From Elusimicrobiota bacterium (lineage in GTDB: Bacteria; Elusimicrobiota; Elusimicrobia; Elusimicrobiales; UBA9959): a stretch of DNA of 64,000 bases. Shown in pieces: positions 1 to 7,953 of the stretch. Positions within the stretch are counted from its first letter, which is position 1, and every line of letters starts with the position of its first letter. A program made the translations under genes and the position numbers. The stretch covers positions 121,690 through 185,689 of the forward strand of contig JAPLKI010000007.1 in assembly GCA_026388155.1 (NCBI GenBank). The letters run 5' to 3'. The notes beneath the pieces were generated by a model, which saw only the letters and a list, made by a program, of their open reading frames with translations, was not told the DNA's origin and searched no databases.

Positions 1-346
1 CGGCCAGGTCCTTGCCCTTGCCCGCCTCCCCGGCCTTCTTGGCCAGTTCTGCGGCTATTTCAGCCACAGTCTTGCCCCCGGCCAGCAGGAACGGGTCTAT
101 TATGGCCGACAGCGAGCCAGACTTCTTCGCCTTGGCCTTGCCGTTGACCTTAAGAAGCACTTTGGAGTCCTTGCCGATGCCCTTTTCGTCATATGGCTTG
201 AGCTCGTAGTCGCCGTTTACCATCGTGAACGTGCCGGTCGTCTTCAGTTTGATGAGGATTTTTCCGTTTTTCGGCCCCATTACTGTAACCGGGATGCCCG
301 TCCTGGAGAGATACACACCACCCACCTTCGCTTCATTTGCTTTCAT
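1..346 (-). CDS. Unrecognised small protein, 3' end outside window
   Basis: The gene reads leftward and leaves the window before its stop. It starts with ATG at 346, preceded by a strong AGGAGG site, and overlaps the end of the next gene upstream by 14 bases. About 115 codons are visible. The N-terminal half looks like a small beta-rich domain (VGGVYLSRTGIPVTVMG, then KILIKLKTTGTF). The C-terminal half is rich in Lys, Gly and Ala and probably helical. No family is recognised. Its place as the last visible gene of a tight run of tiny genes suggests phage or integrative-element cargo. Confidence 0.6.
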   Translation of the reverse strand, partial: MKANEAKVGGVYLSRTGIPVTVMGPKNGKILIKLKTTGTFTMVNGDYELKPYDEKGIGKDSKVLLKVNGKAKAKKSGSLSAIIDPFLLAGGKTVAEIAAELAKKAGEAGKGKDLA

Positions 347-563
347 GGCTTTGCCTCCTGGGGCGCATGGCCCCGATTACCTTTGCCTTCTCCCGGGCGT
401 CCGCCCGGCTCTGGTTGAACTCGTAAACGCCGTGGTGGACGCCGCCTCTGACCGCCGCTTCTACTTCGTCGCGCCGGAAGCCCAACTGCAGAGCCCGGCG
501 GACCTGATCCGCGACCAGGTCTGTCAGCAAGGCATCCAGCACGTCATCCTTGGGTATGTTCAT
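333..563 (-). CDS. Unrecognised 76-residue protein
   Basis: The ATG at 563 was chosen because an AAGGAGG site lies just upstream. A longer frame back to 788 would run through two neighbouring genes. The N-terminal part is predicted helical (DDVLDALLTDLVADQVRRA) and the tail is basic. It overlaps its upstream neighbour by an ATGA junction and its downstream neighbour by 14 bases, so the genes are probably translationally coupled. No family is recognised. Confidence 0.6.
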   Translation of the reverse strand: MNIPKDDVLDALLTDLVADQVRRALQLGFRRDEVEAAVRGGVHHGVYEFNQSRADAREKAKVIGAMRPRRQSHESK

Positions 564-733
564 CCGCGTTCCTCCTTGATTTCGCCGCCGGTCCGGCCCG
601 GAGCCGGCCGGTTTCGCTTTTTTTCCAGCCGCCGCAGAACTTCCTGCGCCCCTTTTTTGTAGACGGCCAGGCATATCAGTTCGCCGCCGTCCGCGTAAAC
701 CGCCCAATACCTGCCCCGCTTTTCTATTTTCAT
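560..733 (-). CDS. Unrecognised 57-residue basic protein
   Basis: This short frame fills the space between its neighbours exactly. Its ATG at 733 overlaps the TGA of the upstream gene (ATGA), and its own TGA overlaps the ATG of the downstream gene in the same way. The product begins MKIEKRGRYWAVYADGGEL, which looks like a small beta-hairpin domain, and ends in a Lys/Arg-rich tail. The double ATGA coupling is the main support. It may be a short Arc/Integrase-AP2-like DNA-binding fold, but that is a guess. Confidence 0.55.
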   Translation of the reverse strand: MKIEKRGRYWAVYADGGELICLAVYKKGAQEVLRRLEKKRNRPAPGRTGGEIKEERG

Positions 734-981
734 TTTGATTCATCCCACACGGGCCACATGCATATATTCGCCTTTTCATCCTGGGCAATATCGTATTCCT
801 TCCCGCAGGCGACGCAAGTCACTCGGCTTTCATCGTTGTAATCCCAGCCCTCAGAGTAGTCAGCTGCCTTATCGTCATACTCCGGGCCGTCCGCTGTTAT
901 CTCGCAGGGAACGCCCCGCAGCACCAGCGTTATCTTTTGGGCCTTGAATTGTTTACTTCCGCACGCGCATTGTATGTTCAT
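730..981 (-). CDS. Small protein with two zinc-knuckle-like Cys pairs
   Basis: The ATG at 981 follows an AGGAGG site and gives 83 residues. The extra 10 residues of the longer frame lie upstream of that site and are not used. The sequence has CACG near the N-terminus (residues 5-8) and CVACG near residue 60, a spacing consistent with one four-Cys zinc site. The region between is acidic. It belongs to the small-gene run and overlaps the next gene by ATGA. Function unknown; a nucleic-acid or metal-binding role is only an inference from the Cys pairs. Confidence 0.6.
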   Translation of the reverse strand: MNIQCACGSKQFKAQKITLVLRGVPCEITADGPEYDDKAADYSEGWDYNDESRVTCVACGKEYDIAQDEKANICMWPVWDESK

Positions 982-1007
982 CTTTGCTCGCCTCCTGTCG
1001 CCCGGCC

Positions 1008-1211
1008 TCATATTTCCTTAAAGGCGGCCAGGATTCGCTTAGCATCCTTCTCCGCTTCGCCGCGGCCCGTGTAAAGCGCGTGGATATCGTCCTCGCTGAG
1101 CCCGCCCCGGAACTGCCGGGCCAGCCCCTTGGCGTCGGCCTCAAAGCAGATATCCGCAAGAACGCTCTCCGGACCGGGCTTCGTCACCACCCAGAACTTC
1201 GTGATTTTCAT
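1008..1211 (-). CDS. Unrecognised 67-residue protein
   Basis: It starts at ATG 1211 with an AAGGAG site and overlaps the stop of the upstream gene by ATGA. The product begins MKITKFWVVTKPGPESVL and ends with a helical, charged segment. No family is recognised. Its role is presumably shared with the neighbouring small genes, with which it is likely co-transcribed. Confidence 0.6.
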   Translation of the reverse strand: MKITKFWVVTKPGPESVLADICFEADAKGLARQFRGGLSEDDIHALYTGRGEAEKDAKRILAAFKEI

Positions 1212-1543
1212 TTCGCATCTCCTTTATGTGTCATTACCGCGTTAAAATGGGCAACCAGAAAGTCTGCGGCCAGATGATTGTTGCCGCCAATGTGCCAATC
1301 CGTGTTCTTCTCTGGGGCGAGGGGGGATTTATAGTCGTATAAGGTGAATGGCATGCCGTTGATGCGGCCATACCACTCTGCCTTGATTTTGCCGTCACTG
1401 GACAGACCCGCCTGCGGCTGGCCGAACACGAGCAAAAGGTCGTCGTAGCGGGTTCCGTCCGGCATGTATCCCATGCAACCTGTCCCGCGATCCTTGCGGA
1501 CGCCCATTTCCAGCTTCGTTTCCAACGTTATCGTTATATTCAT
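1208..1543 (-). CDS. Unrecognised 111-residue protein
   Basis: The ATG at 1543 is preceded by GGAGGA. The protein is soluble and looks beta-rich at its N-terminus (MNITITLETKLEMGV). The middle holds WYGRINGMPFTLYDYKSP, and the C-terminus is helical with several His (NNHLAADFLVAHFNAVMTH). It has no signal peptide or membrane segment. No family is recognised. It couples to the downstream gene by ATGA and is separated from the upstream one by 18 bases. Confidence 0.6.
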   Translation of the reverse strand: MNITITLETKLEMGVRKDRGTGCMGYMPDGTRYDDLLLVFGQPQAGLSSDGKIKAEWYGRINGMPFTLYDYKSPLAPEKNTDWHIGGNNHLAADFLVAHFNAVMTHKGDAK

Positions 1544-1561
1544 CCTGTCCTCCTTAAAATC

Positions 1562-1774
1562 TTAGGCGCGGGGGAAATATTCGGCCAGCGCGGGAACGGC
1601 GCGGTATTCGTTTAACAGCTTGGCTGCCGCTTTTGCGGCGCGCACGAGCTGTGTCCGCGACTGCCAGTCCAGCGTGGAGTGGAAGATATCGTTCCGCATG
1701 ATGTCTTCAATGTATTCCGCATCCTTTCCACTGGCCGCCGTCGCTTCGATAATAATCTGTTTATAAACACTCAT
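1562..1774 (-). CDS. Unrecognised 70-residue helical protein
   Basis: The ATG at 1774 overlaps the TGA of the upstream gene. The product begins MSVYKQIIIEATAASG and is predicted mostly helical, with a repeated Ala/Lys segment (RAAKAAAKLLNEY). Similar short proteins occur in phage and plasmid small-gene runs, but no named family is recognised. Confidence 0.55.
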   Translation of the reverse strand: MSVYKQIIIEATAASGKDAEYIEDIMRNDIFHSTLDWQSRTQLVRAAKAAAKLLNEYRAVPALAEYFPRA

Positions 1775-2001
1775 AGCCGCCGCCCGTTCTTGACCGCTTT
1801 GACCACGGTCGGAATATCACCATCTACCCGTGTTCCCAAGGCCGTAACATCTTCGATAAACAGTTCATCTTCCACCGCCAGGTTGTCCCACTGCACAAAC
1901 ACTTCCTGGCCCGCAGTGCGAACCACCGTTCCGGTATATTTGCCGCCCCATTTAGCGTCGCGCACCCGGTCCCCCTTTCTGATTTTCTTTGTATTCTTCA
2001 T
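1771..2001 (-). CDS. Small SH3/KOW-like protein
   Basis: The ATG at 2001 follows GGAGGAAAAGCACT, a strong ribosome site. The 76-residue product contains KGDRVRDAKWGGKYTGTVV followed by a short VFVQWDNL strand. This is the pattern of small SH3-like or KOW-like beta-barrels found in regulators and mobile-element proteins. The tail is basic. It is the second gene of the small-gene run from its promoter-proximal end. Function unknown. Confidence 0.6.
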   Translation of the reverse strand: MKNTKKIRKGDRVRDAKWGGKYTGTVVRTAGQEVFVQWDNLAVEDELFIEDVTALGTRVDGDIPTVVKAVKNGRRL

Positions 2002-2127
2002 AGTGCTTTTCCTCCTTTCTCCGTCGGCCGCCCGTCGGCATGATCATGATCTACAAGGTTTCTTCGAAGAAAGCAAGGCCTTTCTTCGTCGGGCGGACTG
2101 CCCAAATCCGCCTGGTATTGTGACGCT

Positions 2128-2313
2128 TTACCGCCTTTTCGCCTCGCCTATAAATCCCTGGATTTTTCGCGCATAAGGCAGGAATCCTTCTTGGGGTTTA
2201 TGGCGCAGCTTCCACAATAGTAAACTGTCGAAACCGTCGTAATCGATTCTTCCGTCTGAATAGACCCTTATCCAAAACTCTGTAATTAAAACTTGCCTCT
2301 GTTTGTTTTTCAT
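2128..2313 (-). CDS. Unrecognised 61-residue protein, first gene of the small-gene run
   Basis: The ATG at 2313 has a GGAGG site seven bases upstream. The product begins MKNKQRQVLITEFWIRVY and ends with a basic tail. It is separated from the next gene by 126 bases with no obvious gene, so the run may have two transcription units. No family is recognised. Confidence 0.5.
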   Translation of the reverse strand: MKNKQRQVLITEFWIRVYSDGRIDYDGFDSLLLWKLRHKPQEGFLPYARKIQGFIGEAKRR

Positions 2314-2428
2314 ATAGCCTCCGAGTATATGAACACACTTACCTTCTTCCCTATGCAGGAATCAAGGCGAAACACCGAAGTCTCTCTGCTATTTCTTTTT
2401 TTCGCGGAAAAGGTATACAATATTCCAG

Positions 2429-2719
2429 ATGGATGCCATGAAGACTAATCTTGCCGGGACAAAAACACTTAAGAGCCTGATAGCTGTCGTTCTGACGATG
2501 GTTTTTCTGGCCGCTGTTCCGCTTCATCATCATGCCGACGGAAAGGTCCATGACGGCGACTGTCAGTTATGTGCGGTCACGAACCATGCGCTGCTGCCTG
2601 ATGTGGGCTCTGTCGCGGCGGTAATTTTTATTCTGCTGTTTGCGGTAATCCTTTGCGAGACGGTCATACCCTCAGTCCGAAAGGATATCCCGCATCTTCG
2701 CGGTCCTCCCGTATTCTGA
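2429..2719 (+). CDS. Small membrane protein with His cluster and CxxC-type pair
   Basis: The 96-residue product has an N-terminal hydrophobic segment (about residues 13-30), a short loop with PLHHHADGKVHDGDCQLC, and a second hydrophobic segment (about 58-77). The HHH cluster and nearby Cys pair resemble small DUF2946-like proteins that accompany metal-transport genes. Those proteins are thought to sit in the membrane with a metal-binding periplasmic loop. It lies directly before a porin-like gene and a zinc/manganese-type ABC system, so a role in metal uptake or sensing is inferred. The start could also be the ATG at 2438. Confidence 0.55.
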   Translation: MDAMKTNLAGTKTLKSLIAVVLTMVFLAAVPLHHHADGKVHDGDCQLCAVTNHALLPDVGSVAAVIFILLFAVILCETVIPSVRKDIPHLRGPPVF

Positions 2720-2796
2720 ACATAACTTCAAGTTAGTGCGCTATTCCGTATCCAACCGGGATGCCGCATATATCCCATAATTCAAGGAGAATGTTC

Positions 2797-3849
2797 ATGT
2801 TTAGAATACGTTCTATTTTTTCAGTTGTTTCATTGTTGCTTCTTTTGTCCCCTGCATTTCTTTGCGCCGGAGTAATCAATCCTGACATTTCTGTCCTCGG
2901 GCAGATCATTTATAAATACCACGATGACAAAACTGCCACGGATGCCCGCAAGCCGACGCTTGACCTGGGCGAAACGGAATTGGTGTTTGATTCCTACCTG
3001 AACCCCTACGCGAAAGGAACTTTCGTGTTTACCGTGGGAGATGACGGATTGGGAACGGAGGAGGCGTATATCGACGTAATAAAAGGCCTGCCGGACGGGC
3101 TTGCGGTTCGGGGCGGGAAATACCGTCTCGGATTCGGTAAGTTGAACCCCGCTCATCCGCACGCTTATTCGTTCATTGAGGCGCCGAGGGTCATGTCAGC
3201 CATGCTTCCAGGTTCGGACGGGTTTAACGATATCGGTACGCGCGCATCGTATTTCCTGCCGCTTTCATGGGCCTCCGACATTACAGCGGACGTTCTTAAA
3301 GGCGTGTCGTTCCACCCGGACGAAACAAATGCGGCTGCTGGCTGGTTGGCACATTGGAACAACTCGCTGCTTATCGGAGAAACGACACCGCTGGATATCG
3401 GCGTTTCCGCGACCCAGGGGACAAATAATGTTGAATGGGGGACAAAGACGGCGGTTTACGGCATGGATATTAAGGCCAAGATTCCGATCTCGAGTCTGAC
3501 CAATCTCACGTTGCAGGGCGAGTACTTCTACAACAACAGCAGTGTCGTTGTGGATACCACCACCGGCGACACCAGCCATATGGGCAGGCAGGGCTTTTAC
3601 GCTTTCGCCGACCTGAAATTCAAACAAAGGTGGAACGCAGGCGTCATCTACGACCAGTATAATCCTCCGGAGAACAAGAACCTGACCAACAGGGCTGTAA
3701 AAGGGTTTGTTGGATACTCGCTGCTTGAAGAAACGACCCTGCTCCGGCTTACATGTGAGCGTTTTAAGCCCGAAAACTCCCCGGCTGTCCACACCGTGAT
3801 GTTCCAGGTGTTGTTCAGCATGGGGCCGCATAAAGCGCATCAGTTCTAA
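2797..3849 (+). CDS. Outer-membrane porin-like protein of the metal-uptake cluster
   Basis: ATG 2797 was chosen because AAGGAG lies seven bases upstream; the longer frame from 2761 includes that site. The 350-residue product has a signal peptide (hydrophobic core about residues 5-22, ending FLCAG). It then has alternating beta-type stretches with many aromatic residues and ends with strands (TVMFQVLFSMG), consistent with a barrel. I read it as a TonB-independent porin for the metal taken up by the following ABC genes. In other bacteria zinc-regulated outer-membrane proteins are often encoded next to ZnuA. The substrate is inferred from neighbours only. Confidence 0.6.
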   Translation: MFRIRSIFSVVSLLLLLSPAFLCAGVINPDISVLGQIIYKYHDDKTATDARKPTLDLGETELVFDSYLNPYAKGTFVFTVGDDGLGTEEAYIDVIKGLPDGLAVRGGKYRLGFGKLNPAHPHAYSFIEAPRVMSAMLPGSDGFNDIGTRASYFLPLSWASDITADVLKGVSFHPDETNAAAGWLAHWNNSLLIGETTPLDIGVSATQGTNNVEWGTKTAVYGMDIKAKIPISSLTNLTLQGEYFYNNSSVVVDTTTGDTSHMGRQGFYAFADLKFKQRWNAGVIYDQYNPPENKNLTNRAVKGFVGYSLLEETTLLRLTCERFKPENSPAVHTVMFQVLFSMGPHKAHQF

Positions 3850-3872
3850 CTGTGTATACAAAAGGAGACATT

Positions 3873-4757
3873 ATGAGAAAGTATTTTATTCTTCTGGCTG
3901 TTGTAGTGTTCGCCGGTATCATGCCTTTGTCTGCCGCGCCGATAAAGATCGCGGCGGCTTTGCCGGACCTTGGCTCCATAGCGTCATATATCGGCGGCGA
4001 CAAGGTGGATGTGTTCACGATAGGCAGGAACAATGCGAACCCACACGCAGTGGAGGTGCTGCCGTCATATATGATAAAGGTCTCCCGCGCGGCCATATAC
4101 CTGAAGGTCGGGCTTGCGCTGGACCAATGGTCCGACGCCATAATGGACGGCTCGCGCAATAATAAACTGATGAAAGTCGATTGCTCCAACGGCGTAGCGG
4201 TCCTCCAGAAGCCGACCGGAAAAGTTGATGCCTCGCTGGGCGATGTGCATCCGGAGGGGAATCCGCATTATTGGCTGGACCCGGCGAACGGCGTAATAGT
4301 CGCCGGAAACGTGCTTGCCGCGTTGACTAAGGCCGACCCGGAGAACGGTCCGTATTATGAAAAGAATTACGAGCGTTTCCGGGACGAAACGGGTAAGCGC
4401 ATGGCCGGCTGGAAAGACGCGCTGGCGAACGTGCCGGGGAAAAGAATCATAGGCTACCATTCTTCCTGGGTTTATTTCGCTTCGGCGTTCGGCCTGTCGG
4501 TGGTGGGGAACGTAGAGCCTCTGCCCGGCATCCCGCCTACGGCGAAACATCTGGCGGAACTTGTCGACATGATTAAAAGAGACGGAATAGCGGTCCTCCT
4601 GCAGGAAATGTATTTTCCGGACAATGCGCCGCAGTTCCTGGCAAGAGAGACCGGAATAAAGGTCTATAAGTTCTCTCCCTCCTGCGATAACGTAAAGCCT
4701 GATTCATATTTCAGACATTTTGACGAGATCACGGGACGGATACAGGGAGGTAAATAG
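3873..4757 (+). CDS. Metal ABC transporter substrate-binding protein (ZnuA/TroA-like)
   Basis: The ATG at 3873 follows AAAGGAGACATT. The 294-residue product has a signal peptide (about residues 1-22) and the cluster A-1 binding-protein layout. Candidate metal ligands are His in NPHAVE, His in NPHYWLDP, His in YHSSW, and an acidic residue near the C-terminus. There is no long His-rich loop, which is more like TroA/PsaA than E. coli ZnuA, so zinc versus manganese is undecided. The permease gene starts two bases after its stop, showing one operon. No ATPase gene is present nearby. Confidence 0.8.
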   Translation: MRKYFILLAVVVFAGIMPLSAAPIKIAAALPDLGSIASYIGGDKVDVFTIGRNNANPHAVEVLPSYMIKVSRAAIYLKVGLALDQWSDAIMDGSRNNKLMKVDCSNGVAVLQKPTGKVDASLGDVHPEGNPHYWLDPANGVIVAGNVLAALTKADPENGPYYEKNYERFRDETGKRMAGWKDALANVPGKRIIGYHSSWVYFASAFGLSVVGNVEPLPGIPPTAKHLAELVDMIKRDGIAVLLQEMYFPDNAPQFLARETGIKVYKFSPSCDNVKPDSYFRHFDEITGRIQGGK

Positions 4758-4759
4758 GC

Positions 4760-5605
4760 ATGCTGATGTTCCAGTATCACTTCGCGACGATAGCACTCCT
4801 GGTTTGTCTTATCCTGACAGGCATACATACGTATATGGGCTATCATGTGGTCAGAAGGGGCGTTATTTTCGTGGACCTGTCTTTGGCGCAGGTGGCGGCA
4901 TTGGGATCGAGCGTGGCCATTCTTCTGGGCTGGGGCGAACAGTTCCCGGTCCGGAATTACCTGATGTCGCTTTCCTTCACGCTTATAGGTGCGCTGTTGT
5001 TCGTGGTGTTCCGCAGTAAGCGTGAAAAAGTCCCTATAGAGGCACTGATAGGCATCACCTACGCCGGGTCCATCGCCCTGTCGCTGATAGTGCTGGAGCA
5101 CGCCGCCACCGGCACCGAGGAAATAAAGGAGATGCTCACAGGGTCGCTTCTTACGGTCTCGCCGAAAGAAGTGGCGTTTATAGCCGTGCTGTATTCCGCG
5201 ATAGGGATCATCCACTGGCTGGCCAGGAAACAGCTGTTGTTGGTAACGGAGGCGCCGGATAAGGCGCGGGACAAAGGGATGAAACTCTGGTGGTGGGACT
5301 TCGTCTTTTACGCCACCTTCGGCATGATAGTGACCTCATCGGTGAAGGTCGCGGGAGTCCTGCTGGTATTCGCCTTTCTCATTATTCCGGCCGTCGCTGC
5401 AATGACCACGGTGGAGGGCACATCCCGGCGGATAATGTTCGGCTGGTTGTTCGGGATCATAGGCTGTTTCAGCGGTCTTGAATTATCGCTGAGGCTGGAC
5501 TGGTCCACCGGGCCGACTATCGTAACGGCTTTCCTTGTTTTGCTTATAGGCGTCTGGCTGACAAGGACGGCGGTTACGGCTTTTACTAAACCGGGAAGAG
5601 CATGA
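4760..5605 (+). CDS. Metal ABC transporter permease (ZnuB family)
   Basis: The product of 281 residues has about eight hydrophobic segments and matches the ABC-3 permease family. Conserved-looking stretches include VDLSLAQVAALGS near residue 35 and VAGVLLVFAFLIIPAV near residue 195. It should form the membrane channel for the binding protein encoded two bases upstream. The GGGAGG site nine bases before the ATG at 4760 supports this start. Typical operons also carry a ZnuC-type ATPase; none lies here, so the complex must borrow one from elsewhere or be incomplete. Confidence 0.85.
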   Translation: MLMFQYHFATIALLVCLILTGIHTYMGYHVVRRGVIFVDLSLAQVAALGSSVAILLGWGEQFPVRNYLMSLSFTLIGALLFVVFRSKREKVPIEALIGITYAGSIALSLIVLEHAATGTEEIKEMLTGSLLTVSPKEVAFIAVLYSAIGIIHWLARKQLLLVTEAPDKARDKGMKLWWWDFVFYATFGMIVTSSVKVAGVLLVFAFLIIPAVAAMTTVEGTSRRIMFGWLFGIIGCFSGLELSLRLDWSTGPTIVTAFLVLLIGVWLTRTAVTAFTKPGRA

Positions 5606-5621
5606 TGGCGTAAAATTCGGG

Positions 5622-5669
5622 AACCGCTGTATGTGTCGTGGATATAATTCAGGACACATTACAGCGGTT
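5622..5669 (+). terminator. Long inverted repeat after the metal-uptake operon
   Basis: The segment pairs AACCGCTGTATGTGTC with GACACATTACAGCGGTT, with one bulge and a 15-base loop. It begins 16 bases after the permease stop. It is not followed by a T-run, so it may be a factor-dependent terminator, an RNA-stabilising hairpin or an operator rather than an intrinsic terminator. Confidence 0.45.
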
Positions 5670-5796
5670 TCGTAGGATTTCATCTCATGCTCCGTGAGCA
5701 AATAATTGAATTGCCTCTCATGCCGGTCAAGAAAGAATGACAGTGTCGCCGAAGAAAAGCTAACATTGAAGTATCAATTGCGCTTCGGAGGGATTG

Positions 5797-6498
5797 ATGG
5801 ATATTAAGGTTTTGGCGCTTACAGCCGCTTCTGTCGGCTTCTTCCATACCTTGCTCGGACCGGATCATTATGTGCCTTTTATCGCAATGGCCAAGGCCAG
5901 AAACTGGTCCTACCTAAAAACCGGCGTTATAACTTTCGTCTGCGGCCTGGGCCATGTCGGAAGTTCGGTATTGCTGGGCTTTGCCGGTGTCTATATCGGC
6001 GCGAAAGTTACCAGCCTGGAAAAAATAGAATCATTTCGTGGCGGCCTCGCTGGATGGCTGCTGGTAATATTCGGCCTGCTGTATTTTGTTTGGGGGCTTA
6101 AGAAAGCATATTCAGGCCGGGAACATGTGCACTCGCACGATCACGGCGGTTTCCGGCATGTTCACACCCATTCCCATGCGGATGAGCACGCGCATGTCCA
6201 TGATACGGGAAAAGTGAATATAACTCCCTGGATATTGTTCACGATTTTTGTTTTCGGCCCCTGTGAACCTCTTATCCCACTGATTATATATCCGGCGGCA
6301 AAAAACAGCATGAGCGGCGTAATCGCCGTGACAGCGGTTTTCTCACTGTGCACAATCTCGACGATGATGGTCATGGTTTTAGCGGCTTTGCGGGGTATTG
6401 AACTACTGCCGGTTCAAAAGGTAGAGAGGTATTCGCATGCTCTCGCCGGTTTCGCGATTTTGATGTGCGGAGTAGCCGTTACCTTCATGGGGCTGTAA
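5797..6498 (+). CDS. His-rich NicO/UreH-type metal transporter
   Basis: The ATG at 5797 has a GGAGG site; a TTG one codon earlier is less likely. The 233-residue protein has about six membrane segments. The first carries HTLLGPDH, a His/Asp signature of the nickel/cobalt and UreH-like transporter families. A cytoplasmic or periplasmic loop at about residues 112-138 holds more than ten His, typical of metal handling. It is likely an exporter or importer of nickel, cobalt or a similar ion. Substrate and direction cannot be told from sequence. It shares an operon-like layout with arsC, which starts three bases after its stop. Confidence 0.7.
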   Translation: MDIKVLALTAASVGFFHTLLGPDHYVPFIAMAKARNWSYLKTGVITFVCGLGHVGSSVLLGFAGVYIGAKVTSLEKIESFRGGLAGWLLVIFGLLYFVWGLKKAYSGREHVHSHDHGGFRHVHTHSHADEHAHVHDTGKVNITPWILFTIFVFGPCEPLIPLIIYPAAKNSMSGVIAVTAVFSLCTISTMMVMVLAALRGIELLPVQKVERYSHALAGFAILMCGVAVTFMGL

Positions 6499-6501
6499 TC
6501 A

Positions 6502-6927
6502 ATGAAAAAAGTCCTTTTTCTGTGTACCGGAAACTCCTGCCGCAGCCAGATGGCGGAAGGCTGGGCACGGCATTTGCATGGAGATAAGCTGGAAGCTTAT
6601 TCGGCTGGAGTCACCCCGCAAGGGATTCATCCGTTCACTGTGCAGGTTATGAAAGAAGCGGGCGTCGATATAGCCACTCAAAGTTCAAAACATATCCGCG
6701 TGCTGAAGGATGTAAATTTTGATTATGTTATTACCCTTTGTGATAGCGCGCGTGAGAGCTGCCCACTTTTTCCCGGAAGAACCAAGGTGCTGCACTATGA
6801 TTTTGACGATCCCGCCTCTGCGCGGGGGAGCGAGACCGAAATGGTTGCAGTTTTCAGGCGAGTGCGCGACCAGATACATGATTTCATAGCGGCGTTGCCT
6901 GCATCTCTGAATATCAAAGGACAATAG
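6502..6927 (+). CDS. arsC: Arsenate reductase, low-molecular-weight phosphatase type
   Basis: The 141-residue product has the P-loop CTGNSCRS at residues 8-15 near the N-terminus, the catalytic Cys of the LMW-PTP fold. It also has a later Cys pair in CDSARESCP, as in thioredoxin-coupled ArsC, which reduces arsenate through a three-Cys relay. The conserved DPA motif (DFDDPA) supplies the general acid. It sits between a metal transporter and a CGGC-domain gene. No ArsB/Acr3 or ArsR gene is visible nearby, so export of arsenite must be encoded elsewhere. Confidence 0.88.
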   Translation: MKKVLFLCTGNSCRSQMAEGWARHLHGDKLEAYSAGVTPQGIHPFTVQVMKEAGVDIATQSSKHIRVLKDVNFDYVITLCDSARESCPLFPGRTKVLHYDFDDPASARGSETEMVAVFRRVRDQIHDFIAALPASLNIKGQ

Positions 6928-6949
6928 CCGACGAGAAGGAAGGAACAGT

Positions 6950-7282
6950 ATGACAAAAATAGGAATTATCCGGTGTCAACAAACAGAAGATATGTGCCCC
7001 GGAAGCACTGACTTCAAAGTCGCCCAGGAGGGCAAGTGCGCTTTTGAGCAGACTGGGCCGGTCGAGATCATCGGCTTTGTTTCCTGTGGCGGATGCCCAG
7101 GCAAGAAAGCGGTCACCAGGGCCAAAATGATGGTGGAACGCGGAGCGCAGATTATTGTGTTCGCCTCGTGCATCAAGAATGGCAACCCGATAGGCTTTCC
7201 ATGCCCGCACTCCGCCAAGATGATAGAGACCGTGACTAAAAAGCTGGGGGCTGAGGTGAAGGTGCTGGATTGGACGCATTGA
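6950..7282 (+). CDS. CGGC-domain protein
   Basis: The 110-residue product contains FVSCGGCPGKK near residue 47, plus further Cys in RCQQTEDMCPG, GKCAF, ASCIKNG and PCPHS. This is the pattern of the CGGC domain, a small probably metal- or cluster-binding family of unknown function. The ATG follows AAGGAAGGAAC. Its place after arsC suggests a linked redox or metal role. The 3' end overlaps the 3' end of the convergent recombinase-tail remnant by 47 bases. Confidence 0.75.
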   Translation: MTKIGIIRCQQTEDMCPGSTDFKVAQEGKCAFEQTGPVEIIGFVSCGGCPGKKAVTRAKMMVERGAQIIVFASCIKNGNPIGFPCPHSAKMIETVTKKLGAEVKVLDWTH

Positions 7283-7700
7283 TACCTGGGAAAGAGGCGA
7301 GATACCGCCCCTCATAGTCCGCTCCGACAAGGCGACTGAACGCCTCTTTCTGCCGTTCAAAATCGTGGATTACAGTAATGCTCCGGAGCGTGCGCTTCGA
7401 TATAGGGCACCTATGGGAGGTCGGCGGTAAGGCCATGATACACTCCTGAATCTCGGGTGCGAGCCGGAGCAGATTAAGCCGACGGAGCAGCTCAAAGCGG
7501 GTGATTCCCAGTTCCTTGGCCAGGACGATTTTAGTGAGCCCCGGAGTTTTATCCAGCCGTTCTTTAAGTTGCCGGGCATCCAGCAAGTCCCGCTGGATTC
7601 TAGGCGGGCGGGGGGCCCGGCGGCGGTGATCCCGTGCAATCTGGGCCTCTTCCGGGAAAAGTATGCGTTTTTGACCGTTTGGACCGGTCGCCAGGCCAAA
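7236..7700 (-). pseudogene. Remnant of a helix-turn-helix (recombinase- or ParB-like) protein
   Basis: An open frame reads leftward to a stop at 7236 and contains a clear HTH: TPGLTKIVLAKELGITRFEL followed by LRLAPEIQECI. This pattern is familiar from the C-terminal part of some serine recombinases and from ParB-like proteins. The same frame stays open upstream to about 7817 with plausible coding sequence (RILFPEEAQIARDHRRRAPR). It has no ATG or GTG; the only candidate start is a TTG at 7586. No catalytic recombinase domain is present. I read it as the 3' part of a lost recombinase gene; a small HTH protein from TTG is the alternative. Confidence 0.5.
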
Positions 7701-7901
7701 AGGAGCCTCGTCTATCAGGTAAAAGCCATTTTTCAGGCCGGAATCAGCGTTAAATCGGTCCGAAATTGTTCGATTAGTGTCGGAACAGCCACCCCAAATT
7801 TGATTTTGTTGTTTTTTTATTAATTTTTGCAGTTAATGGCCCGAAGGGTCGCCCTGCTTGAACGCAGGGCAGGCTACGGAAAAACACTGCTCTAAAGCAA
7901 A

Positions 7902-7928
7902 ATCCCCGACTTTAGGTCGGGGATTTTC
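7902..7928. terminator. Bidirectional intrinsic terminator
   Basis: ATCCCCGAC pairs perfectly with GTCGGGGAT around a five-base loop, followed by TTTTC on the plus strand and by TTTTGC on the minus strand. It lies 26 bases beyond the stop of the Fic gene and most probably ends its minus-strand transcript. Confidence 0.8.
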
Positions 7929-7953
7929 ATTTGCGGGGATACGACTTGAGTTC

